64,000 bases of DNA from Butyrivibrio sp. VCD2006. Lineage in GTDB: Bacteria > Bacillota > Clostridia > Lachnospirales > Lachnospiraceae. Positions 44,879-52,712 of the stretch are shown here, in pieces. The translations under genes were made by a program, and so were the position numbers. The notes under the pieces were generated by a model. That model was given only the letters and a program-made list of their open reading frames with translations. It did not search any database and was not told the origin of the DNA. The DNA lies in the NCBI RefSeq assembly GCF_000423925.1, contig NZ_AUIX01000024.1, positions 36,113 through 100,112 on the forward strand. Reading direction: 5' to 3'. Positions within the stretch are counted from its first letter, which is position 1. Each line of letters starts with the position of its first letter.

Positions 44879-46954
44879 ATGAAATGTAAAATATTGCACG
44901 AAAATGGGGGACGTATGCGTGTACACATTGCTGTACACCATATGTCTTCTTTTGAAGCTGATAAGATCCAGTATTATCTTTCCTCACTTCCTTTTGTAAA
45001 AAAAGCTGATGTAAATGAACGAACTTCAAATGCCATAGTTTTCTATGACTCTTCCTGCAGGAATGATCTGATACAGGCGTTTTCTGAATACAGTGAGAGA
45101 ACAGAGATTACTGTGCCCGAACATACCGGCAGGGAACTCCGTATCGAGTACGAAGACAGAATGTTCTTCCATATTGCAGGCAAGCTTGTCCGCAGATTCA
45201 TCATTCCATTGCAAATAAGAAGGGTGATCATATATCTAAAGGCTATCCCTTACATAATTAAGGGGCTTAAATGCCTGCTCTCCGGAAAGCTTGAGGTTTC
45301 TGTTCTTGATGCAACCAGCATTGCAGTATCACTGCTCAGAGGCGATCATGCAACAGCAAGCAATGTAATGTTCCTTCTTGAAATGGGTGAGATGATGGAG
45401 GACTGGACTCACAAAAAGTCCGTCGATGACCTTGCAAGGGCTATGTCCCTGAATGTAGACAAGGTTTGGATGATTTCTTCTGACGGTCAGGAGGTCCTTT
45501 CAAATATCTCTGACATAAAAGAGAATGACAGGATAGTTGTCAGAACCGGTACCATGATTCCCCTTGATGGTGTAGTCCTAAGCGGTGATGCTTCCGTAAA
45601 CCAGGCAGCCATGACCGGTGAATCCGAGCCTGTCCACAAAACAGAAGGCTCTCTTGTATACGCCGGTACTGTTATTGACGAAGGTGAACTTGTTATAACA
45701 GTACAGAAAGCACAGGGTCAGGGACGATATGACAGGATTGTAGCCATGATAGAGGAATCCGAAAAGCTCAAATCCGAATCAGAGGCAAAGGCCGCTCACC
45801 TGGCTGACAGACTTGTTCCCTATACTTTTGGTGCTACTCTCCTCACCTGGCTATTTACCAGAAATGCCACCAAGGCCACATCAATCCTTATGGTAGACTT
45901 CTGCTGCGCATTAAAGCTCGCCATGCCTATTTCAGTACTCTCAGCAATGAGAGAAGCCGGCGATCACAAGATATCCGTAAAAGGCGGCAAATTCATGGAG
46001 GCTGTGGCTGAAGCAAAAACAATAGTCTTCGACAAAACAGGAACACTGACTCATGCTACTCCTAAAGTCGCCAAGATTGTTACTTTTGGTGATAACGACG
46101 AAGATGAGATGCTTCGCCTTGCCGCGTGTCTTGAGGAACACTACCCTCACTCCATTGCCAATGCTGTAGTAACGGCCGCAGAAGTCAAAGGACTTACTCA
46201 TGAAGAGAAGCATACCAGAGCAGCCTATATCGTTGCACATGGCATTTCCAGTACGATTGATGGTAAAAAGGTATGTATAGGAAGCCATCACTACATCTTT
46301 GAGGACGAAAAGTGTACTGTTCCAAGTGGATTCACTGACAGGTTCGATTCTCTTCCACCTGAGTATTCGCACCTGTATATGGCTATCGGCGAAGAGCTCG
46401 CTGCAGTAATACTTATTGAAGACCCTCTAAGGGATGAAGCCCCTTCAGTAATAAAGAGATTGAAAGAGGTTGGTTTTGAAAATGTAGTTATGATGACCGG
46501 AGACAGTGACAGGACTGCCAGGTCAGTTGCAGAAAAGACCGGCGTAACCAGATATTTCTCTGAAGTTCTTCCTGAAGACAAAGCTGAATTCATAAGAAAA
46601 GAACATGAAGCAGGAAGAAAAGTTATCATGATCGGTGATGGCATAAATGACTCACCTGCTCTTTCAGAGGCAGATGCAGGAATAGCCGTCAGCACAGGAG
46701 CTTCCATAGCAAGAGAGATTGCAGATATAACCATATCTTCAGATGATCTTGGGGCTCTTTTAACACTTAGAAAACTCAGCACAGAGCTGATGCGAAGGAT
46801 CAACCTGAACTACAATACCATTATCGGGTTTAATTCCTTCCTGATAATCATGGGTATGTTGGGTATCTTCACTCCAACTACTACAGCGTTCCTTCACAAC
46901 GCATCTACCATTGCTCTAAGCATGAAGAGCATGACAAATCTATTGGATGATTGA
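44879..46954 (+). CDS. P1B-type metal-transporting ATPase with FCCALK in place of CPC
   Basis: A 691-residue heavy-metal ATPase. Motifs: TGESEPVHKT (actuator, about 245), DKTGTLTH (phosphorylation Asp near 384), HYPHSIAN (the His-Pro region), MMTGDSDR and IGDGINDSPALSEAD (about 585). The membrane metal site, CPC in Cu/Zn pumps, reads VDFCCALKLAMP (about 338-350), so the Pro between cysteines is absent; this resembles Mn/Fe- or Co-type exporters. Residues 1-95 look like a degenerate HMA-type domain without the CxxC motif. I infer export of Fe2+ or Mn2+, fitting its place in the proposed regulon. Second gene of the operon. Confidence 0.85.
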   Translation: MKCKILHENGGRMRVHIAVHHMSSFEADKIQYYLSSLPFVKKADVNERTSNAIVFYDSSCRNDLIQAFSEYSERTEITVPEHTGRELRIEYEDRMFFHIAGKLVRRFIIPLQIRRVIIYLKAIPYIIKGLKCLLSGKLEVSVLDATSIAVSLLRGDHATASNVMFLLEMGEMMEDWTHKKSVDDLARAMSLNVDKVWMISSDGQEVLSNISDIKENDRIVVRTGTMIPLDGVVLSGDASVNQAAMTGESEPVHKTEGSLVYAGTVIDEGELVITVQKAQGQGRYDRIVAMIEESEKLKSESEAKAAHLADRLVPYTFGATLLTWLFTRNATKATSILMVDFCCALKLAMPISVLSAMREAGDHKISVKGGKFMEAVAEAKTIVFDKTGTLTHATPKVAKIVTFGDNDEDEMLRLAACLEEHYPHSIANAVVTAAEVKGLTHEEKHTRAAYIVAHGISSTIDGKKVCIGSHHYIFEDEKCTVPSGFTDRFDSLPPEYSHLYMAIGEELAAVILIEDPLRDEAPSVIKRLKEVGFENVVMMTGDSDRTARSVAEKTGVTRYFSEVLPEDKAEFIRKEHEAGRKVIMIGDGINDSPALSEADAGIAVSTGASIAREIADITISSDDLGALLTLRKLSTELMRRINLNYNTIIGFNSFLIIMGMLGIFTPTTTAFLHNASTIALSMKSMTNLLDD

Positions 46955-46966
46955 CACAAATAAGAA

Positions 46967-47092
46967 AGAATGTCGCTTGCGACATTCTCGCGCCGAGCGC
47001 GGATGCTTTAGCATCATATACATATCGCGCGAGTGCGCATCCATAGCGGAGCGTTTTTATATCATAGGAATCAATTTCCTATGATATAAAAA
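46967..47092. repeat. Cluster of perfect stem-loops between convergent genes
   Basis: After the ATPase stop there are: a 10-bp stem with a TT turn (AGAATGTCGC/GCGACATTCT, 46967-46988), GATGC-TTTA-GCATC (47002-47015), GC-rich CGCGCCGAGCGCG, and a 17-bp perfect stem (47054-47070 with 47076-47092). This is more structure than a terminator needs and resembles a REP-like intergenic element. Confidence 0.6.
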
Positions 47093-47129
47093 CCTCGTAG
47101 CAGCTGTCCTGGCAACTACGAGGTTTTCT
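47091..47129. terminator. Bidirectional intrinsic terminator
   Basis: AACCTCGTAG (47091-47100) pairs with CTACGAGGTT (47116-47125) followed by TTCTTTATT on the plus strand and TTTTTATAT on the minus strand. It separates the ATPase operon from the convergent feoB operon. Confidence 0.85.
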
Positions 47130-47133
47130 TTAT

Positions 47134-47499
47134 TTATTTCTTTATCAAAGATATGACTTTGTAATCCAAAGTCTCTATAGCACTTGTAATCGTGGCGTCA
47201 TCCACTTCCCTGTCATACTCGACCACAGCTTCCTTCTTCCGTAAATTCAGCTTAGCTGATACTCCGTCGATTCTGTTGATAGCTCTTTTCACACGGTTAC
47301 TGCAGTTCTCACAATGCATCCCGTCAATCTTAAAGACCATGGTCTTAACTACAGGACCGGAAAGCTTCTTGTCTGGCTCCTTAACTGTAGATGATCCTCC
47401 TCCACAGCAGCTTCCCTGTCCCATAAAGTGCTTTGCTGCACCTTTTGTGGCCATTACGACCACTATCATTAAAATTATAATAACAATCACATTTGTCAT
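47134..47499 (-). CDS. Membrane-anchored heavy-metal-associated (HMA) domain protein
   Basis: A 121-residue protein. One N-terminal helix (VIVIIILMIVVVMATK), a Cys/Gly/Ser linker with SCCGGGSS, then an HMA domain (52-121) with the metal-binding DGMHCENCSNRVKRAI. It resembles the FeoB-associated/CopZ-like proteins found at the end of feo operons in clostridia. The GMxCxxC motif normally binds Cu+, but Fe or Zn is conceivable here. It starts 13 bases after the mini-Fur stop and is the last gene of the second feo operon. Confidence 0.8.
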   Translation of the reverse strand: MTNVIVIIILMIVVVMATKGAAKHFMGQGSCCGGGSSTVKEPDKKLSGPVVKTMVFKIDGMHCENCSNRVKRAINRIDGVSAKLNLRKKEAVVEYDREVDDATITSAIETLDYKVISLIKK

Positions 47500-47512
47500 A
47501 TCTTAATCCATC

Positions 47513-47746
47513 TCATTTAAGTTTGACTATGTCAATCCTGTCTATCACGCCAATTTCCTCCAGAACCCTGATCATACGGTAGACTGTGGCAGTACCTATT
47601 GAATCATCTTTCTTTTTGACATAGAAGCAAATATCCTTACATGAGGCCCCATCATTTTCTGCAATTACATCTGCTACCAGTTTTCTTTGTTTTGTTATGC
47701 GCATTCCACTGCTTTTCAATGCTGTGATGATCTGTTCGTTGCTCAT
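47513..47746 (-). CDS. Short Fur-family protein: DNA-binding domain only
   Basis: A 77-residue protein covering just the Fur winged helix: MRITKQRKLVADVIAENDGA, then S-C-K-D-I and GTATVYRMIRVLEEIGVIDR. Fur proteins are normally 130-160 residues with a C-terminal dimerisation domain holding metal sites; that half is absent and the frame ends cleanly before the next gene. It could act with other factors, compete for sites, or be a decayed gene. GGAG precedes the ATG and a palindromic operator lies 14 bases upstream. Confidence 0.75.
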   Translation of the reverse strand: MSNEQIITALKSSGMRITKQRKLVADVIAENDGASCKDICFYVKKKDDSIGTATVYRMIRVLEEIGVIDRIDIVKLK

Positions 47747-47759
47747 AATCTTGTTCTCC

Positions 47760-47775
47760 GTTAGTTTTCGCTAAC
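47760..47775. promoter_or_regulatory. GTTAGY-N4-GCTAAC operator, mini-Fur/HMA genes
   Basis: GTTAGT-TTTC-GCTAAC, one mismatch in the arms, directly before the mini-Fur ribosome site, suggesting an internal promoter in the feo operon. Confidence 0.6.
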
Positions 47776-47819
47776 CATTCCCCAACAATAAAGCCCGCTC
47801 TTGGACGGGCTTTATTACA

Positions 47820-47972
47820 TTATTTGTTTTTGCATGAACAGGCAGCCTTGTGGCAAGCTCCTGCTGATGGACACCCGATGCAGTGTACACCTTTCTTCTT
47901 TTCCTTATAAATATATCTGATCGCAAGTCCAAGAATCATTACGATAATTACAATTGCAATAAAATCTGTCAT
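47820..47972 (-). CDS. FeoB-associated Cys-rich membrane protein
   Basis: A 50-residue protein: one helix (MTDFIAIVIIVMILGLAIRY) and a Cys-rich tail CIGCPSAGACHKAACSCK. This is the standard small partner encoded after feoB in clostridia (PF12669-like); its role in ferrous iron uptake is not settled. The start is ATG 47972; the longer frame to 48029 lies in the nested stem-loop. ACTAAC at 47976-47981 is a half operator just upstream. Confidence 0.8.
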   Translation of the reverse strand: MTDFIAIVIIVMILGLAIRYIYKEKKKGVHCIGCPSAGACHKAACSCKNK

Positions 47973-47991
47973 TTTACTAACACTTTCGCAT

Positions 47992-48117
47992 CTGTTCAGT
48001 ACCTTCACAGATACGATGCAGAAATCCATAAAAATCGACTTCGTCGATGGGATTTCTGCACACTTGTATCACTTTCTCACGCCCTCCGCAGCAAGTGCGT
48101 CGGGCTGTTCTGAACAG
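47992..48117 (-). promoter_or_regulatory. Four-tier nested stem-loop between feoB and the Cys-rich protein gene
   Basis: Complementary blocks nest inside each other: CTGTTCAG/CTGAACAG (47992-47999 with 48110-48117), GATAC/GTATC (48010-48014 with 48066-48070), TGCAGAAATCC/GGATTTCTGCA (48017-48027 with 48050-48060) and ATCGAC/GTCGAT (48034-48039 with 48043-48048). No T run follows, so it is more likely an RNA-processing or stability element than a terminator. Confidence 0.6.
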
Positions 48118-48143
48118 TTACGCCCTTTCTATTTTGAAACAGA

Positions 48144-50135
48144 TCAGTCGAGCTTGTACTCCAAAGCCATCTCTTTCTGATTTCTCTGAATCAGGTATAC
48201 AATAAATCCTGCAAAGACAGCAATCGCGATAAGTCCGTATACAAAGCCTGCTCCCAGAGAACCTGTTGTAATGAGAGTTCCGATCTGATATACAAGGAAT
48301 CCAACAGTAAAACCTGTTGCAAGCTGAAGTCCAATAGCACCCCACAGCCACTTAGCTGACTTCATCTCAGAATTCATAGCTCCAAGAGCCGCGAAGCAAG
48401 GCGGTGTGTAAAGATTGAACATAAGATATGCAAGGGCTGCAACCTTGGTAATTCCCATTACTGCTGCTACTGCATTTCCTTCACCGATAAGTTCAAGCTC
48501 CTCTGTATCGATGAGGTTAGAAATTGCAAATACTGTTGCGATAGTACCAACAACATTCTCTTTTGCGATGAAGCCTGTAATAGCTGCCGCTGCAAGCTGC
48601 CAGCTGACAACACCAACTACAGGTACGAGAAGGTATGCAAATGGTCCTGCAACTCCTGCAAGGATTGATGTGCTCTCCATTCCCTCTTCAACCGGCTGGA
48701 AGCTAAAGTTGAAGGTCTGCATGATCTGTACAACTGTGTTACATACAAGGATAACAGTTCCGGCCTTAACGATATAAGCCTTACCTCTTTCAAGCATTGA
48801 CTTAAGAGCAAATGAAAGGCTGGGAACCTTGTACTCAGGAAGCTCAATGATAAAGAAGCTCTTTCTATACTTCATACCAGTGATAGCCTTGATAAGAAGT
48901 GCTCCAAGGAGGATCAGAAGGATACCACCCATGTAGCAGATAAAGCTTACCCATCTTGACTCCGGGAAGAATGCTCCGGCGAAAAGAGCTATTACAGGAA
49001 GCTTGGCTCCGCATGGCATGAAGGTTGCAAGCATGGCTGTTGCACGTCTCTCCCTCTCATTCCTGATGGTTCTGCAGGCCATGATAGCCGGAATTCCGCA
49101 ACCGGTACCAATAATCATAGGGATAACTGACTTACCTGAAAGACCAACCCTCTTAAAAATAGGGTCAAGAACAACTGTTGCTCTTGCCATATATCCGCAG
49201 TCCTCTAAAAGAGCGATGAGGAAGTACATAACCATAACCAGTGGAAGGAAACCAACAACGGCACCTACACCACCGATAATACCATCAACAAGCAGAGCAT
49301 AAAGGAGTGGGTTGGCATCTGCCATTGCATCTCCAACCATTCCCTGGAAGGATTCGATCCAGCCTGCAAGGATATCTGCAAGCCATGTTCCAACTGTTGT
49401 CTGTGAGATATAGAATACCAGCCACATGATGGCCGCAAAGATTGCAATACCAAGAATAGGATGTGTAATCACGTTATCAATCGTATCGCCAAAGTTCTTG
49501 TCCTTGGTGAACACCTTACGGTTCTCTACTTCGCTTACGATCTTATTAACAAACTCGAATCGCTTCCTGTCAGCTGCCTCAACCTCAGCCTTGCTTGTAA
49601 GATCAATATCCCCCTGAACATATGGCTCTTTCTGGCCCTTGCCCTCAAGCTCTGCGGCTGCCTTAACAACTTCCTTAAGGCCTGTCTCAGAAGTAGCTAC
49701 AGTCTTGATAACAGGACAACAAAGCTTCTCTGAAAGGAGCTTTTCATCAATAGAGTTGCCCTTCTTATCATTGGCATCATTCTTGTTAAGAGCAACAACT
49801 ACAGGAACCCCAAGTTCAAGGAGCTGTGTTGTGAAAAAAAGACTTCTGCTAAGATTAGTTGCATCTACGATGTTGATGATAGCATCAGGATGCTCGTTCT
49901 TAACATATCCGCTTGTGATGCTCTCCTCTGATGTAAATGGAGACATTGAATATGCTCCGGGAAGATCTACTGCGATCAACTCCTTGTCGCCATCATAGTA
50001 GCTCTTTTTGATAGTGCTCTCTTTCTTGTCAACTGTAACGCCGGCCCAGTTACCGATCTTTTCAGATCTACCGGTTAAGGCGTTGTACATGGTTGTTTTG
50101 CCGCTGTTGGGATTACCCGCCATAGCGATTCTCAT
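48144..50135 (-). CDS. feoB: Ferrous iron transport protein B
   Basis: A 663-residue, apparently complete FeoB. The GTPase domain has G1 GNPNSGKTTMYNALTG, GNWAGVTVDKK, G3 DLPGAYSM and G4 VVALNKNDAND; then about eight helices with Gate motifs (GCGIPAIMACRTIRNERERR, LPVIALFAGAFFP) and the C-terminal NLYTPPCFAALGAMNSEMKS with a membrane Cys. It imports Fe2+ across the membrane. It lies 62 bases after feoA and is followed by the Cys-rich partner, mini-Fur and HMA genes. The homologous feoB at 38392 is reduced to 87 residues, so this is the only working copy in the window. Confidence 0.95.
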   Translation of the reverse strand: MRIAMAGNPNSGKTTMYNALTGRSEKIGNWAGVTVDKKESTIKKSYYDGDKELIAVDLPGAYSMSPFTSEESITSGYVKNEHPDAIINIVDATNLSRSLFFTTQLLELGVPVVVALNKNDANDKKGNSIDEKLLSEKLCCPVIKTVATSETGLKEVVKAAAELEGKGQKEPYVQGDIDLTSKAEVEAADRKRFEFVNKIVSEVENRKVFTKDKNFGDTIDNVITHPILGIAIFAAIMWLVFYISQTTVGTWLADILAGWIESFQGMVGDAMADANPLLYALLVDGIIGGVGAVVGFLPLVMVMYFLIALLEDCGYMARATVVLDPIFKRVGLSGKSVIPMIIGTGCGIPAIMACRTIRNERERRATAMLATFMPCGAKLPVIALFAGAFFPESRWVSFICYMGGILLILLGALLIKAITGMKYRKSFFIIELPEYKVPSLSFALKSMLERGKAYIVKAGTVILVCNTVVQIMQTFNFSFQPVEEGMESTSILAGVAGPFAYLLVPVVGVVSWQLAAAAITGFIAKENVVGTIATVFAISNLIDTEELELIGEGNAVAAVMGITKVAALAYLMFNLYTPPCFAALGAMNSEMKSAKWLWGAIGLQLATGFTVGFLVYQIGTLITTGSLGAGFVYGLIAIAVFAGFIVYLIQRNQKEMALEYKLD

Positions 50136-50197
50136 TTTTTCATCCTCCTAAAAGTTGCTATATAATTCAAAACACATTTTAAATATGTCTTCGAATC

Positions 50198-50419
50198 CTA
50201 CTGAATTCTGATAGCATCTGCTAACTCGGGGTCAATATTATATCTTGCATCCTTAATAGCGACTACCAAATTTCTCTTTTTGTCTACAACTGTGATCTTC
50301 TCTCCACTATAGCAACCAAGTGAAAAGAGAAAGCTCTCCATCTCCTCATCGCCTCCAGTTGCGACATTTTCGATTGTATATTCTGTACCGAGTGCTGCTT
50401 CATTAAGTGACATTGACAT
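50198..50419 (-). CDS. feoA: FeoA family ferrous iron transport protein
   Basis: A 73-residue SH3-like protein: FLFSLGCYSGEKITVVDKKR and NLVVAIKDARYNIDPELADA, the FeoA 'GxxxGxxI...R/YxIDxxLAxxI' pattern. GGAGAG precedes the ATG. It opens the second feo operon. Its control region holds a full operator (50466-50481) and a half-site (50446-50451), shared with the divergent DtxR-type regulator. Confidence 0.88.
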   Translation of the reverse strand: MSMSLNEAALGTEYTIENVATGGDEEMESFLFSLGCYSGEKITVVDKKRNLVVAIKDARYNIDPELADAIRIQ

Positions 50420-50465
50420 TTTACTCTCCTATTTGTTCAAGTGTCGTTAGCAATGTATTACATCA

Positions 50466-50481
50466 ATTAGCTTATGCTAAC
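50466..50481. promoter_or_regulatory. ATTAGC-N4-GCTAAC operator, feoAB/dtxR intergenic region
   Basis: ATTAGC-TTAT-GCTAAC (one arm mismatch) with a GTTAGC half-site 15 bases away (50446-50451), between divergent feoA and the DtxR/MntR-type gene. Confidence 0.65.
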
Positions 50482-50691
50482 TTCATTCATAGGATATGCT
50501 TATCAAGAATAATTGTCAATAAGAATTTTTCAAAAACCCAGATTTTATCTGCTTTTGCGCAATTTAATTGACAGAAATTTGTGCATCAAAAATGCCAACT
50601 CTTTAGCCGGCACTTTCATTTCCATTTGTTTTTCCTCATGGGTTATAGTATTCTTAATTGTAAGAAAAAGCTTAAGAAAGGCGGCCAAATT

Positions 50692-51072
50692 ATGGCACTT
50701 CAAGAATCTGGAGAGATGTATCTGGAGACAATTTATGTTCTTTCACAAAGCCACGCCAATGTCCGTGCTGTGGATATCGGCGAGGAGCTTGGTTATTCAA
50801 GACCCTCTGTTAGCCGCGCCATGCATCTTCTTAAGGATGAGGGGCTGGTCAAGACTGATGACTATGGCTTTGTTGTTTTGACAGAAGCAGGTAAGATTCT
50901 GGCTAAGCGCATCTACGAGCGCCATACAGTACTGACTGAAGCACTTAAGTATATTGGAGTTGACGATAAGATTGCCTCCGAGGATGCTTGTCGTGTGGAG
51001 CACTACATCAGTGATGAGACCTTTGATGCCATCAAGGTTTTCATGGCTGGCAAGAAGAAAAAGAAAAAATAA
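50692..51072 (+). CDS. DtxR/MntR family metal-dependent regulator
   Basis: A 127-residue regulator: ESGEMYLETIYVLSQSHANV is the usual opening, VDIGEELGYSRPSVSRAMHL is the recognition helix region, and ERHTVLTEALKYIGVDD with EDACRVEHYIS holds the metal ligands (Glu/His/Cys-His). The protein ends in a Lys-only tail. DtxR/MntR members bind Fe2+ or Mn2+ and then bind short palindromes. ATG 50692 is preferred, with AAGAAAGGCGG upstream, since the earlier frame from 50581 lacks a site. Its place beside the operators makes it the prime candidate regulator of the GTTAGC-N4-GCTAAC sites. Confidence 0.88.
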   Translation: MALQESGEMYLETIYVLSQSHANVRAVDIGEELGYSRPSVSRAMHLLKDEGLVKTDDYGFVVLTEAGKILAKRIYERHTVLTEALKYIGVDDKIASEDACRVEHYISDETFDAIKVFMAGKKKKKK

Positions 51073-51148
51073 GATGCCAAGGCTTTTTGAAGCCAATTCT
51101 TACCCCAAAGCCATTTCCTATTTGTTAGAGGATTACAACATAAAATAA

Positions 51149-51190
51149 AGGCCGAAGCATATCAGTTACATGCTTCGGCCTCTTGTAATA
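51149..51190 (+). terminator. Intrinsic terminator of the DtxR-type gene
   Basis: A 12-bp perfect GC-rich stem (AGGCCGAAGCAT with its complement, 51149-51160 and 51170-51181) and CTTGTAATATTG after it. Confidence 0.8.
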
Positions 51191-51571
51191 TTGTCATAAC
51201 ATGACATATGAAAAATATGGCAATCCTGCCATATGACAGTTATAAGGTCTTGAAACGCTTTAACATTATTTTTGCCAAGCGAATGTCCATCAACTACTAT
51301 TTCTCCTGATTCATGCACAGGATTTCATCAGTAAAGAAAAATGCTGACAAGCCTTTATTTCCTCGAAGCCATGCACCAAATATTCTGCCAGCCCCCTCTG
51401 ACCATGATTTCATTAGTACATATAGGATCAAAAGCTCCGTGGCTGTAATTGTCCCAGAGAATACATATATGCAGCATTTGAAAAAAAAGACATTATTGTG
51501 ATTAATGTTATAACCACTACAGATCTCAGATTTTCTTTAATCAGTATCCCCACCCTTTTATTTGTTTTCAT
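51166..51571 (-). pseudogene. Eroded ABC exporter gene with intact start and operator
   Basis: From ATG 51571 (GGGGA five bases upstream) the frame reads MKTNKRVGILIKENLRSVVV and ITLITIMSFFSNAAYMYSLG, the first helix of an ABC half-transporter, then shifts near an A8/T8 run and stops. Further down, in another frame, SGEIVVDGHSLGKNNVKAFQ and WQDCHIFHMSCYDNI match the ATPase domain from after the P-loop strand to the Q-loop; a third frame between them has GLAEYLVHGFEEIKACQ. Deletions and frameshifts have destroyed the gene. The perfect operator at 51601-51616 lies 30 bases before the start, so it was once part of the regulon. Confidence 0.6.
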
Positions 51572-51600
51572 ATTTTCCCCAACTATTGCGCTCAACATCG

Positions 51601-51616
51601 GTTAGCGGCCGCTAAC
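51601..51616. promoter_or_regulatory. Perfect GTTAGC-GGCC-GCTAAC operator
   Basis: The full 16 bases are self-complementary, the best copy of the motif. It lies 30 bases upstream of the eroded ABC exporter. Another half-site (GTTAGC) is at 51838-51843. Confidence 0.75.
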
Positions 51617-51653
51617 TCTCATTTCATATTTTAGCTGCTCCAAAGAGCAGCTT

Positions 51654-51770
51654 TTACTCAAAAACATAATCATAAATATGTTTTAATAAAGTCTCATATA
51701 TATCCTGAAGATCAACCAAATGAGGATATTCTTCCCAGTGTTGCAAAACAAAACTCGTAGAAGCAATCAT
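51654..51770 (-). pseudogene. Short C-terminal remnant, possibly of a TetR-type regulator
   Basis: A 38-codon open frame, ATG 51770 to TAA 51654, reading MIASTSFVLQHWEEYPHLVD and a Tyr/Leu-rich helix ending in DYVFE. No ribosome site. The helical, amphipathic look resembles the end of a TetR ligand domain, but the match is loose. A stem-loop (AGCTGCTC/GAGCAGCT, 51633-51652) follows. Confidence 0.35.
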
Positions 51771-51911
51771 TCTATCTTATCCAAGTCAATTATATTTCGC
51801 TGATTTTAATTCTTATAAATGATAAAAAATCTCATTCGTTAGCTGCATCTGCATGCAAGTAAAGGCTACTATGCGCTTGGAAAATCCCTTGCTTAATATA
51901 GAAGCTGTCAA

Positions 51912-52067
51912 TCATAGAAAGTTTTCATACAGATCTTCGATAGGCTTGTACTGAGGTGTGAAACCACAACCGGTAGCAGTATTAACTACGAGAATTACTT
52001 TTCCCTTAAAATCTGAAAGGCTAAGTTCCTCTCCGTTTCCTGTAGTTACCTTATAATCATATATCAT
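51912..52067 (-). pseudogene. N-terminal fragment of glutathione peroxidase
   Basis: ATG 52067, with GGAGGAATC upstream, opens a 51-residue frame: LSLSDFKGKVILVVNTATGC followed by GFTPQYKPIEDLYENF. This is the start of the glutathione-peroxidase fold with its peroxidatic Cys in NTATGCGFTPQY (Cys, not selenocysteine). A stop follows at 51912 and the remaining two thirds, with the Gln and Trp of the active site, are missing. Confidence 0.8.
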
Positions 52068-52175
52068 CTATGATTCCTCCTATATTTATATATTTTATTC
52101 TATTTGATTGTGTGCAATTGTTAATATCATAATACTACCTTACTAATAAAAATCAATAGCGCACAATTTCTTTTT

Positions 52176-52712
52176 TCATGCAACACTTCCTCCCTGAAGA
52201 TATGCAACTACAGGCTCAATGAACTTAATGTCAGAGATATCATAGGAGTGATCAATAAAGGATGCCACCGCCCTTTCCTTCTCATCCTTGCTCTTTTTTA
52301 AAGTGCCTACAAAAGCCTTCATGGCAAGCTTTGAGGGGAGACTCATCTTTTCATAGTTAAATCCGCCCTGACAATAGAACGCCTTTATGTAGTCCCTCTG
52401 TTCATCAGTAAGAATATTCTGCATCGCAACTTCCACATCAGGATTATCATTAGGGCTTCCGCCTACTGCGATAAGCGCAAGATGCTTGCCCTTCCAGTTC
52501 TTTGCCCTGTCAAAAAACCAGTTAGCCTTAACGACCTTTCCTGCCATACACCATCCGGCATAAACAATTGCTTCATATCCGTCAAAAAAACTGTTTTCTT
52601 TCTTCTGAACATCCTTCAGATCAAAAAGATCTGCTTCCATCCTCTCAGATAGCCACTTGGCATATCTCTTTGTAAAGCCTGTCTGTGATGTATAAACTAC
52701 TAAAGTCTTCAT
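52176..52712 (-). CDS. Flavodoxin-domain protein (HemG/flavodoxin-like)
   Basis: A 178-residue FMN-binding protein: TLVVYTSQTGFTKRYAKWLS is the phosphate loop (T-S-Q-T-G-x-T), YEAIVYAGWCMAGKV and ALIAVGGSPND the other FMN loops. It resembles flavodoxin_5/protoporphyrinogen-oxidase-like proteins of clostridia and probably acts as a redox carrier. The start overlaps the upstream MarR gene by four bases, so MarR likely controls it. Confidence 0.85.
   Translation of the reverse strand: MKTLVVYTSQTGFTKRYAKWLSERMEADLFDLKDVQKKENSFFDGYEAIVYAGWCMAGKVVKANWFFDRAKNWKGKHLALIAVGGSPNDNPDVEVAMQNILTDEQRDYIKAFYCQGGFNYEKMSLPSKLAMKAFVGTLKKSKDEKERAVASFIDHSYDISDIKFIEPVVAYLQGGSVA

Noticed and set aside
45941..46803. 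Minus-strand frames of 143 and 170 codons
   Set aside because: Antisense to the P-type ATPase, which has all family motifs in frame.
51299..51571. A single metal-regulated membrane protein expressed by slippage at the A8/T8 run
   Set aside because: Downstream segments match different parts of an ABC exporter in different frames, so decay explains it better than programmed slippage.
51912..52067. Selenoprotein glutathione peroxidase
   Set aside because: The active-site codon is TGT (Cys), and the frame is truncated.
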